In this document: piece after piece, positions 23,101 through 34,534 of the stretch
Layout of the letters: the number at the start of each line of letters is the position of its first letter
How positions within the stretch are numbered: position 1 is the stretch's first letter
NCBI GenBank assembly: GCA_963921825.1
Contig: OY997594.1
Location: forward strand, 625,001-689,000
Length of the DNA: 64,000 nucleotides
Source: Erodium maritimum
Taxonomy: Eukaryota; Streptophyta; Magnoliopsida; Geraniales; Geraniaceae
Direction: 5' to 3'
Position numbers and translations under genes: made by a program
Notes under the pieces: model-generated
Seen by the model: only the letters and a program-made list of their open reading frames with translations
Databases searched by the model: none
What the model was told of the DNA's origin: nothing

Positions 23101-24839
23101 TTAAAGCAATTAACCCTATAATCAATAATATGTTAGTGGTTACTTATAAATTGTTTGCTTTAAGAGGTGCATTCCTTGAAGATGCAACACTTGTTTCATG
23201 TGGACATTCGTTTGGTGGCATCATGCTAAGAAGAGTCATCGAAACGGTATGCAATTCATTGTTAGAGATCAATAGTCTATAGGCCTTCTACATGGGAAGA
23301 GAAGAGATTCATAAATAGTGTATCTTTATTTTGTTTCGCAGTCGAGATGTCCTCTCTGCAATGCAGAAATTGATCCCGGGTCTTTGGTTCCCAACCATGG
23401 TACTTATATATCCACTTTTGTTGCTCAAATCTCCGTTGCTCTTTTATCTATTAATATGCACTAATTTCATTGACAGCTCTTAGAGCTGCTGCAGCAGCAG
23501 TGAAACATGAAGATGATAGAAGGCTATTCCACAATGCAGCACTTCGGAAAAGACGGAAAGAAATGGGTGAACAACCCGATCCATTCAGAAGACTAAATAG
23601 GGTATATCCTAACTTATATCCCAGTTTTCCTGTAATTCACTACCTACTATTGGTGGTAAAAGGGTATATTCCACTGTGACTACTTCCTATTTTATCAACA
23701 AACACAGTTTCTTGGGAAAAATTGCAAAAACTAAAGGTCTGCCTTACACTTTTTGCAAGTCGGTACTGAGAACAATATTTTTTGCTCCGTCATTTATGTT
23801 TAACGTAAAAGTGTAAATTTGGTTGCCGGCATGCAAATCTTTTTTTGAAAATGCTGATTTTCCCATGAATTTAATTTTTGTTGTCCGTTTTTCCTTTTCT
23901 ACAGGAAAATGGAGATATTGCAGCGGAGGATGGGCTGCAGAGGAGTATGCAGTATCCATTTTCAGTAGATGAGAAAGTGGTAATCAAGGTGCGACTTCCA
24001 TTTTTATGAAGGAAAAAAAATCACTCGGTTTTTAACTCCGTTATAGAGCAATGTTTGATGACAGGTAGAATATTTGCAGGGAAACAGGAGGACACCGGAA
24101 AAATTTGTTGGAAAGGAAGCGGTCATCACTTCCCAATGTCTTAATGGCTGGTGAGTTTTGACTTCTGTTATAACTCAACAATGAACGCATAAATAATCTC
24201 ACAAAAGGATACCAAACTTATCACCCTTTTCACTTAGCTACATTTTGCCTTGTGTATTTTCTCACCCAACTTATCACTATTTGGTTAATAAATGATAAAA
24301 TGCCCTTCTTTAATTTTCGAAATAGTGAAGTTAACCCAAGTTCTTACGTAGACATTGTGTTATTTTTGTCATGTACTGCCAAATTAGAGTAAAGTAAGAA
24401 AAATTGAAGTATTTTGTGTAGTTGGGTGAGTAAATTTGAAAGTCGAGGAAACCTACTCAACCCTTGTCTTATTCCTAATCTATCCTTCACCCACACCCGC
24501 TCCCAAGCAGATGTACCCACTGGAATTCGAACCTCTGACCTCAAATACTCAGTCAACCAGCGTGTAGTGGGCCCCACAAGCTGCTTCTGAATGTTAGGAT
24601 AGGTTTTGAAACATATGGTGTTCCCGAAACCTTTGCTCTATGAAGCCTGTCTTTGCCATGCACCAAAATAACTTTTTGCACCTGTTTATGTAACCTGCTC
24701 ACTTTTTGGCAGGTATTTGCTAAAGATAATTGGAAGGGGGGAGAACGTCCGTCTCCAATACCGCTCCCTGAGGAAGAATTTGAATCGCAATGCCGTGGAG
24801 GACCCATGTCCTTCCCATCAAGGGGCAGAGCCCTTGTAA
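20105..24839 (+). pseudogene. PUB62-type U-box E3 ligase, dead left copy
   Basis: This is the inverted twin of the intact gene at 48,225-52,968, with the same 12 exon positions and introns. Lesions relative to the right copy are: 8 nt lost just after the fourth codon (frameshift, about 20,115); an in-frame ATG codon lost at about 20,458; CGA to TGA at about 20,573 (reading GKGS-stop); and 5 nt lost in exon 2 at about 21,531 (second frameshift). Later exons remain recognisable, for example CGHSFGG with CPLCNAEIDPGS (exons 7 and 8) and SVDEKVVIK (exon 10), with scattered substitutions such as SGEN to RGEN in the last exon. An intact product cannot be made from the normal start. Confidence 0.9.
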
Positions 24840-26472
24840 AGGGCACCTTGTCCTTCCCTACCTTGTTGTACCCTTACATTTTGTAAAGAAAATATCACTT
24901 TTTTTTTTGTTTTGCATTTTCCACACTTGTTTTGTTTCTTCTTTTGATAGGACAAAGAGACAACAGAAGGAAGATTTTTTAGGATTAAACTGGTTTTGTG
25001 TATCAAATGTGTGTGGCTTGTTTGATTGAATGGGGAATTTATCAAAATGTGTCTTTTTGAATCGGTAATGTGCTAAATATAAAATACAAAAGATTTTAGA
25101 TTTTTGTGTTCCTAGTACAAAGATATCTCGAAAACTGATGCTCCTATTTTCTTGACAATGTTAGCTGCCAATCTTCTGAAATGCGAATTTCCCGGCGGTT
25201 TTGGACGGGGGTGGAAGGGAGTTGAACCGTCGGGGGTGGAGGAGTCACCCACATATAGATAATAGCGGCGGTCATTAGTACCAGCTGTATGTATAGAACA
25301 AGACGCTCACCAAGGTCCCCCTCCGTGTGAGGAGGAGGTTCATGTCTCTCTTCAAAATCCGCTTTTACTTCTACTTTTTGGTCTGAAAAACCAACTAAAA
25401 CTCATTTTGCTTGTTAGAAAAACATAATCATGAATAATCAAGGGGTAATTGTTGAACAATATCACGAGGAGTTTAATTTTTTACATATTGTAGTTATCTT
25501 CCTAGTAGTTAGAAAAAAAAATGTTTTATTGACCTGTTGTCCTACTCTGTAATTTTGTTTCTAAATAACGATTTTACATTTCAAAAAATTAAAAAAAAAC
25601 ATAATAAAAAAGTTTCATTTCTTTTAACTTTCTTCCTCTGTATGTCCAAAAAATAAGAAAGTAAGAGTGATTCAAATTCTGGATTTTTTTATCTCTTATT
25701 TAAAAAAAAAACTCAAAAGTAATATCGATCTTTAAAAAAATTGAATTTACACGAAATACCACTATAATAAAACAATACAATTTTTTAGAAAAGCAAAAAA
25801 GTCTCATACTATTTTTTTTCAATTACCCGTTGAATCAACGTTACAAAAAAGAACATATGCTCACCATTGGTTGTAAGTGTGATGATGGTTTTTTCACTAA
25901 ATCTCGTTGGTTTGAGAAGTTTCACCTAAATATTTTAAACAATAACTTTATTAACTGTTTAATATTATTATAAGACCATCCGCAATCAAGAGAGAAGTTA
26001 AAAGAATAAATTAATAATAATTTTTTATTTCAATCTGATAAATAGGCTATTTTTTTTATAGTCAAAAGGCTGAAAAGGAGAGAGTGAAAGGAAAACCAAA
26101 GTTTTTTGCTTTATTTCTCTCACTTTTTCGTATCACTCAATTGGAAGCACCGGTGGTTTGCTAAGCGTCGGTGGAAATCTATTTTTATAAGGATATTTTC
26201 ACCTCACTGCCTTAATTATATGGTTTTTTTCATATCACTATCCTAACTAATTTTTGTGGCACCTCACTACCCTATAATGCATTTTTTTGACATTAAAAAC
26301 TGATTTTTAAAAGAAAATTTGAAAACCAATGACATGCTTTTGAAAATTTGATTGTTAGTGAGGGGTATTATGGACTTTTTAAGTGTTTTCTACACTTAAA
26401 AATAGATGACAAATTGACGACGGGTATGAAAGTGAAAAAAATGCATTCTAGGGTAGTGAAGTGCTACAAAAA

Positions 26473-26623
26473 ATAGTTAGAGTAGTGAGATGAAAAAAAC
26501 ATATAGTTAGGGTAGTGAGATGAAAAAAAACATATAGTTAGAGTAGTGAGATGAAAAAAACATATAGTTAGGGTAGTGAGATGAAAAAAAACATATAGTT
26601 AGAGTAGTGAGATGAAAATAACC
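26473..26623. repeat. Minisatellite, five 30/31-bp units, left arm only
   Basis: The units start ATAGTTAG and end GATGAAAAAAACAT. Starts are 26,473, 26,503, 26,534, 26,564 and 26,595. They alternate between AGAGTAG with seven A and AGGGTAG with eight A, as if a 61-bp dimer had been copied. The right arm has about one unit at the matching place (about 43,970-44,025). Confidence 0.85.
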
Positions 26624-28053
26624 ATTTTTTTTTATTATTTCTCTCTCATCAAATTGCTTTCATCCTCCTCTTTTAGACACCTTTAAGTCTTGGATTGTAG
26701 ATGCTCTAAGTTAAACTCTACTTAAAAGAAGACACCGACATTGGAAAATTACAAAAAAGCAGGCACCAACAACCTTTCATCTCAAAACTGACTCGCCTAA
26801 CTTTCGCACCACATAAAAGCTCAATAAGTCACATACTTACACGTAAAAGTGTTTTTGAACAAAACTCTCCTCCCCGTAATAGGTGGTGTTTCACAATAAC
26901 ACAACCACTGCACCTAGGGATGACAATGGGGCGACCTCAAAACAACCACTCCACGTTGACTCGGCCCCAAAACAAATACACATTTTTGAAATCCCATCAT
27001 TCTTGATGTATAATTTCAAACAACATGCATATAAAACAAACATCATATGAAATCCGTCTTGGGAGAGGATAAGGTTTGGAAGAGTTGTATAAATTATCAG
27101 TAATATATACTGATGTGGACATAAAATGCATCGGCTTCAGATGTTTTTAGCCCACATTTTTTAGCTTTGGTCCACTTTTCTCTCTTTACTCGTAGTTTGT
27201 CTCTCATTGTCTTTTGTGGGTTCTTTGATTAAAAAAAGGGGTTAAAATAGAGGAAAATTGGTTTAAGAAGTTTTGGAGGCTGATTGATCTTGAGAAGGGC
27301 ATACCTTCCTCATCCAAACTCCGATTTGCCTCATATATATATATATATATAATTGTATGGAATTCAGAGATCTACAACTTTTGTCAACGGGTCGTCACTG
27401 TACGGATACGAGAAAGTACCCAGATTCGGGAAATAGTCCGACACGGATTCCCACACAAAATTAGGACCAAAATCGGCACGAGGCGTGCCTGTGACGCGTG
27501 TAAAAACAGATTTCCAGATCCGATTTTAAGAGGAAAAAAAGGAAAACTTCCTCTCCCCAAGTCCGATTCTCGGGAGAGGATAAGGGTTAATAAGGTTTGG
27601 AGGAGTTGTATAAATTATTAGTAATGTATTTTTTTTAGGATTAATAGTTTGGGGCGGGGCGGAGATTGCTTGCCCCATCCCGGTCAAAATCCTCGTTGAT
27701 CGCCCCACATGGGGTGGGGACGTCGGGCCTCTGTCGTACCGGAGTGGAAAAAAAGGTATCTTGTGTCCCCAAAAACGTAAGTACATGATCTATTAACCTT
27801 CTACCAAGTGTGTATGTAATAACGAAAGTAGTCACATGTCGGTTTTTGACTTATGTCAGGTATAATTTTGTAATTTCTTAGACTTTGAAGGAAAAGCTGC
27901 TGACCTCAAACATCACGTGACCACCAACCCCAAAATCTTCTTTATTGGTAGGACTGAACTTTATTGAACCTCGTCCGTCGAAGTGAATTTGATGATCTGA
28001 AATTGCATAACATTTAGTACTAGCGAGTAATGATGATCTAATGACGGAGCTTA

Positions 28054-28315
28054 GGGCATCCACAACCATATAGCTGGTTACTGGCGGGGAGGTGGTGGCG
28101 GAGAGAACAAAAATTATTGTTTGTTGGCTTATAGTCAGCTCTCCTAATTAGTACCATACAATGCTAACCCTTTTTGTTGGCTTATGGTAACCCTTTTTGT
28201 TCACATTTCTGCTCCCAGCCAGCACTATTTAATTAATTTCTCTCTGTTCTTTTTTGGACTCTCTCTCATACTTTTTGCTCCCAGCCAGCTCCCAGCCTCT
28301 CCACTGTGGATGCCC
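28054..28315. mobile_element. Tourist-like MITE in mini-GP210, left copy
   Basis: The termini are GGGCATCCACA and its complement, flanked by TTA on one side and a mutated GTA on the other. It is the homologue of 42,544-42,824, somewhat diverged and shorter (262 bp). Confidence 0.75.
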
Positions 28316-31300
28316 GTATGAAATATGAGATTAACATATATTTATGGTGTACCTGTGTTCATCGCTAGGGTTATGAAACTTTTGTTATCGTCCAATGTCA
28401 AATTCAACATCATTGTATCCTGAAACATAAAGACATCAATATCATATATAATGTTAGCCCCGACCTTCTATCATGTGTGTTTGTGATAACGAAATTATCT
28501 GACATGTCAGTTTTTGACTTATGTCGAATACATATTTGTAATCATTTAGGTAAACCATAGTGGCGTCAAACCGATTAGGTCTAATGGGTGGAAAAAAAGT
28601 GGGCCCAATTCGTGGGAAAGAATAGGCCGAAATTATTTTTTAATTATTTGGACCACGTGGCGATTCTCCTGCTTCGACTCTTTTCGACGGTCTACAACCC
28701 CCATCGATTTTCATGGGGTCGGATCGACCCAATTCGTAGGTTTTGGGTTTTCTCCCCAAAAAATGTACGAATCGACGCGCCTATTCAACGCACAGTAAAC
28801 GCTATTGTGGATAGTCTTGGACTTCTAAAGAAAGATAGCTGACCTCAAACACCACACGCCCACCAATTCCAGAATCTCCTTTATTGATGGGATTGACCTT
28901 AATTGAACCTCGTCCGTCAAAGTGAACTTGATCATCTGCAATTGCACAACGTATGATCTGATGACGAGGCTTATAAAATGAGAGTAACAAGTATTTATGA
29001 TGTACCTGTGTTCACCACTAAGGTTATGGAACCTGTGTTACTGTCTGGTGTCAAATTCAACATCGTAGTCTTCTGAAACACAATGAACACAATATCATGT
29101 GTAATGTTAGCCCATGTCTCAGTTCTCCTTTTATACATACTAAACAACTATATATATTTGACAGTCAATGATGTTAAATTCCCCGCCTGGAAGCGTCTAT
29201 GTCCCGCCTAGGAGATGAAATGGGCTCTGTCGACCCTATTTATCCTCCTAGGGCGCTCCAGGCCGTTTGAACGGAATATGACCGATTAATCCCCGATTAG
29301 ACCTATTAATTGAGAGGGTCGATCATGCGTCGGGTCGGATTTGTAGTTAAAAAAAATAGATTTTAACCTTCTACAAAACAAGTGAAACCATAAAATTATG
29401 CTAGTTGATAATCATACTTATTGATATTCTTCTTAAAAATTGTATGATACTTTTAGTTTAGTAGAATATTTAAGAAAAAAAAATGCACTAGATGACTCAA
29501 TGCAAAAGATGGAGAGAATTGACAAAAGAAATGTTTATTACAAGAGAAAGAACCTTTACAAATGTGCTTAGACTTGTAGAGCTTTCGTTCATGGTTTTAT
29601 AAAAGAATTACTTATAATAAAACACATCGGTTTGTCACATCAAAATAATTATTTTTTGCCACCCATGTGCCTTCGTTTCCGTCCCTTATACGTCCCACCC
29701 GTCCTCCTCCCTCTCCATTTTCATCAACAATTCCTATGATTGTAGATTTAGGATTTGTATGCATCCGTGGTATAATCATTTCCTTAAGATTTAGGGTAAA
29801 ATCATAATTTTATATAAAAAAATAAAGGTTAGATCTTTAAAATAGATTTTGTTTGGAGGTCGAAAACCCTATTTTTCCACTTTAAGATGAAAGGAAACAA
29901 ACATACCTGGTGACTCCTATTAGCTGGAGAATGTAGTGACGTGGCTTCAACTACATTTAGAACAATATTATCAGCCAAGTCCTTCCAATGGTGCTCATGG
30001 AGACGCACAGAAACATTTTCATGACCAATTCTAACTCCTTTGACTAGATATAGATCCGAGTATACACCCTACATCAAAGAGAAATAGTTAAATATGATAC
30101 CGAGCGGTTACAAAATTATTCTTTCCGTCGTAGAGCACCCACATGGCCTCGGTTCTATCGGGACGAATCATACGTGATTTGAGGTTGAATCGGTGACGAT
30201 TCATAGCAAGAATCGGTTATGGTCCACTGGTTCGGAACAAAATCGTCAGGTGTCACGGGGAGAGAGGCAGGAGAGAAGAAAATGGGTATATTCCGAATTC
30301 GTAGTTTCGACAGATTCATCGACCCAAGAATAGAGAACCGTATAAAGAACATAAAACACCACATTTACGTTTCTGATTCGACCCTTAGAACCGACTCAAC
30401 TGCAGGTGCACTTACTGTAAGTTAACATACATTATCTTCGAGATTGATTTGTACATCACTGTCACTCAAAAGTGAATCCTTCAAAGGAAGGTGAACTAGG
30501 TGGTTACCTAGTTCCCACATGAATTGTAAACCCGCCAAGGATGTGAACACATTGCCTGTGACGAAGAATTATAGATCGAGTTACTTATATCGACTCAGAC
30601 ACCCCCACCCCCAGCTATATAAAAAAGATAGATATAAATTTCTAATTACAATAATTCCAAATGTACCTCCCCTATCAAAGGCACGGACACGAAGAATAGC
30701 AATCTCATCTAAGTCAAGTTCAAGACAAGTATGGAATATTTGGATTCTGGATAGATTGTCGATAAAAACTCTACAACGGATTACAACCCCGGTCGATACA
30801 TCAAAAGCATAGACGCTAGTTTCCTTACGACCGTTATAAGGGGCGATTGATCTCAACCTTGCACTTGTCGAGCAGCGATTACTTGAACTATATTCCGGTA
30901 ACACAGTCAGGAGATCATGATCATCCCATGACCTACCAAAAGTCACCAAGACACAAACACAGTTTTAGAGCATTCACAATGAGGATCGATTCAGAACGAC
31001 AGGGATATTCGAAACCGACTCTATTAGGGTATCAAAATTTGAGACTAGGGAAAGGCGGTACCACTCGAAGCAACCGTCGATGCCTTGAAGCCGATACTCT
31101 ACCGGATGAGTCATTTTGGGAGGCAAGAGAACGCTCACGTCGGCCAAGTGCGGACGAAGAACCTTAAACGACACCGTTCCTTGCAGCAGCAACAGCGCAA
31201 CGACAAGAAATAAGAACATATTGGCCTTGGCTTTAGCTTACACGTAGAAGACTAAGTATAAATGCAGAGGTGGTTAGCGATTCTGTTGCATAGGGGCTAA

Positions 31301-31862
31301 TGATTAGGCAAATCATGATTGCTCCATGCTTGAGATCAGGAGATAAAAAAGTAGATTCTTGACCCTCATACTCATTAGTAACCACTCGTTCAAAATTATA
31401 TTATATATACTTTACCCTTGATGGTTTGAGTTAACCGCTTGTTCATAATTAATGCATAAATTTTGGACTACTTGTGATTATTTGCTCTCAAAATCGACTA
31501 TTTTTAGGATATAAACATGGTTGAAAGTATAGGTTTTCTTTGTTTTTCTCAATTGAAAAATAACATCAAACAAATTACATCCATATCTCCCTTATTTTGA
31601 CGCGGTGTTACGGTAACATCGATGCGACAGAGACGACGTAACAACTTGTCTACTCCCGCACATCGAACTGTTGAGCAAGGGGGTTGCGCAACGAATACTT
31701 GGGGACACGTGGTGCTAATAGTTACTTTGGGAAACCACTACGCTATGGTTACGTCGCCGCAACAACTAGTCAGCATACCAGTGCATTGTTGCTATGTAGC
31801 CTCAACTACTACCTCTTTCTCCAACCCCAAAGATTCACACACTCAGCCGCTTCTAAATTTCT

Positions 31863-32400
31863 CTAGAACCTGGTAAAAGGTTCTGGAATTCTAGGGCTTT
31901 TAGGAGATTTCTCTAGAATATGGGAGAGAGTCCTAGAACTCTCGGGTGGGTGGGTGGGCGATTGTACCCCTATAACCAGTACAAGAAAACAAAAATATGG
32001 TTCATTTAAGAGCGGACATGAGTTTAGATAAGAAAAGTGAAGAAGAAGCATGAAAAGTAAACATGAGGAAGAAGAAGACATGCGTCTGAAAGAGAGAGAA
32101 AGCTTAAATATTAAAAATTCACTGTTGGAAAAGAAGATAAGCTTTAATAATAGTGATGCTTTATTGGGGATTGGACAAGATAAAGTTGGAAGAGAGGAAA
32201 TGGTTAAAAAATTTAATATGTGTGCTGGAAAAGAAAAAAAAAAGTTCACTAGTTTAATAGCGTGTACAGGACAGGACAAACATATTAAATTAATACATAC
32301 TTTTTGAATTCCGAAAAAGAAATAGGAAGAATGTTGGAGAGGAAATATAAGAAACACAAAAATATTGAAAAAATGGAAAAACAAATATTTTAAATATATA
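31863..32400. other. Non-coding inner-arm sequence, GP210 upstream side
   Basis: Between the mini-GP210 start and the palindrome centre there is T-rich sequence with a GTGGGTGGGTGGG stretch near 31,945. A 173-codon frame exists on the minus strand but is hydrophobic from T-richness alone. A diverged direct copy of 31,840-32,160 sits in the central spacer. Confidence 0.5.
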
Positions 32401-33056
32401 TTTTACTTATTATGAGGGCTATCCATTGTAAACCAAGAGCATCCACAACCATCTCGCCGGACCTTACATACGCACAATATGACCATGTCACGGCTTCAGG
32501 GCGTCTTGGGCTCCGGAGACTGTGAGAGAATCTTCTTGTACCCACCTAACAACTCTACTAAACTGGAGTTGGTATTAGGTATATCATAAGGATTTGAATC
32601 ATCAAATCTATAAAATGATTTGACCTCACAGGCCAGTACAAAAAAAAATACTTTTCGGCTGAGAGGGGAAGGAAGTATAACTTAGCTCTGACATAACCAA
32701 TGAAATAGTAAATCTGGAGGAGCATGTGACAATAGACATTGAATATGAAAAGGAATATGGATCTGAGCAGAGAAGAATCCTCAAGCATTTTTTCCAACAA
32801 AAATGGTAGGTGAGGGACAACAAATGCACCTGGAATGCCATGGCCTTTCAGCACGGATAGTCAAAATGAGAAGAAACGCTACACAAAAAGAATCGTATAA
32901 AAATACATCCTTACTGACATCACCGAGCTTTTGGATGGCCGAACTTGTCGGTGGAAGACTAAGGGAACTGCAGCCTCGAACTTCATTGAAAGGAAGGAGA
33001 CTACAGTCGACAGTGATGATGAAAATAAAAAGAAAAGCGGGTAGAAAAGGTGCAAG

Positions 33057-33470
33057 AAATTCATGAATAAATGAGCCAATATATAAAGGAGTGACCTATA
33101 GAATTTATTAGCAATAAAACAGTTTAACGAACATAATTCACACACTCAGTCGCTTCTAAGTTTCTCTAGAATCTGGTAGAAGGTCATGGAATTCTAGGGT
33201 TTTTAGGAGATTTCTCTAGAATCTGGTAGATAGTCTTAGAACTCTCGGGTGGGTGGGTGGGTGGGCGATTGTACCCGTATAACCGGTACAAGAAAACAAA
33301 AATATGGTTCATTGAGGAGCGTACATGAGTTTAGATAAGAAAACTGAAGAAGAAGCATGAAAAGTAAACATGAGGAAGAAGAAGACATGCATCTGAAAGA
33401 GAGAAGGCTTAAATAATTAAAATTCATTGTTGGAAAAGAAGATAAGCTTTAACCAGATTCTAGACCTTTT
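33057..33470. other. Spacer at the centre of the large palindrome
   Basis: This 414 bp lies between the left arm end (GGTGCAAG) and the right arm start (CTTGCACC). About 33,137-33,455 is a diverged direct copy of 31,840-32,160, including a lengthened run of GGGT units near 33,247. It is therefore a third version of arm sequence, not unique DNA. Confidence 0.8.
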
Positions 33471-34534
33471 CTTGCACCTTTTCTACCCACTTTTCTTTTT
33501 TATTTTCATCATCAATGTCGACTGTAGTCTCCTTCCTTTCAATGAAGTTCGAGGCTGCAGTTCCCTTAGTCTTCCACCGACAAGCTCGGCCATCCAAAAG
33601 CTCGGTGATGTCAGTAAGGATGTATTTTTATACGATGCTTTTTGTGTAGCGTTTCTTCTCATTTTGACTATCTGTGCTGAAAGGCCAGGGCATTCCAGGT
33701 GCATTTGTTGTCCCTCACCTACCATTTTTGTTGGAAAAAATGCTTGAGGATTCTTCTCTGCTCAGATCCATATTCCTTTTCATATTCAATGTATATTGTC
33801 ACTAGGGGTGGGCATGGTCGGTTAAACCGACCATGAGCCTTACTTTGACACCACACCTCAAATCTGCGGATTCCAAATTTTAAGACCTCCGTCGGGACCG
33901 GGATCGGAAAATTCGAAATTTTCCGACCACTTCGGTTTCAGGTCGGTTTGGAGGTTTGAACCGACCACCCATTTAAATTTGGGCCACTAGAATGGGCCCT
34001 ATTATTTGGGCCTGAACAGGCACAAAGTATAATTTTGACATGTAAATAAAAAGACAGTAGAATTTTTTTTCAGGCCAAAAACCATTAAAAGATGATCAGA
34101 AATAGCCATAAGCCAATTTCTGGTCATCCCTTAATGATGAAAAACACCTGCCTAGAACTAATACCTCAAAAAAATAATAGTGTTACATAGTTTGAGTTTT
34201 CAACGAAGAGAGAAATCCAAAAACAACATTACAAATACATAGGATTCAAAGACTACATATACTAATGTCTTCATCCTTCATTCTTCAAAATGGTTCTTCA
34301 TCACTACAATCCAAGCTCATCTCTTCGTCCTTGATTCTTCAAAATGGTACCTGTCAACAAAATACAACATCAGTAGAGAGCAAAACACACAAACAGCGGC
34401 AAATACAAAAACAATAACCACTTACCAAACACACATACCAACCAAATTCAAAACATAACAGGAACCCCAATAGAAGATGATTTTTCAGCAATGGCTGCAC
34501 AAATATGTTAAGTGTTAACAGTTAGAATTTAATA

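Larger units (their letters stand above)
25144..31219 (-). pseudogene. Mini-GP210, left copy (internally deleted nucleoporin gene)
   Basis: This is the mirror image of 39,640-45,832. Exons by symmetry are 31,219-31,062 (signal peptide, start MFLFLVVALLLLQG), 30,932-30,667, 30,555-30,431, 30,068-29,907, 29,072-29,006 and 28,935-28,844, then a second copy of the last pair at about 28,420-28,354 and 27,978-27,887, and a last exon at 25,382-25,144. The N-terminal exons match plant GP210, a membrane nucleoporin of nearly 2,000 aa, but the large middle is missing. The inner part is identical to the right copy. The last exon differs by about 25 substitutions and one in-frame 12-nt change yet stays open to a stop at the same codon. 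It is called a pseudogene because of the deletion; a short expressed derivative is possible. Confidence 0.75.
19190..33056 (+). repeat. Main left arm of the large inverted duplication
   Basis: The sequence reads as the reverse complement of 33,471-53,520 once the hAT element, a MITE and a 2.1 kb insert are removed from the right arm. Paired positions sum to about 73,060 in the U-box region and to exactly 70,859 from 28,588 to 32,384, so there is no net length change over that inner 3.8 kb. The arm carries a dead PUB62 copy and a mini-GP210 copy. Confidence 0.95.

Noticed and set aside
26473-26623. CRISPR-like array
   Set aside because: The units are contiguous with no unique spacers, in a plant genome; it is a minisatellite.
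31863-32384. A 173-codon frame (and its identical mirror 38,475-38,996) as a membrane protein gene
   Set aside because: Its hydrophobicity comes from T-rich DNA, no domain is recognised, and conservation between arms is explained by near-identity of all inner-arm DNA.
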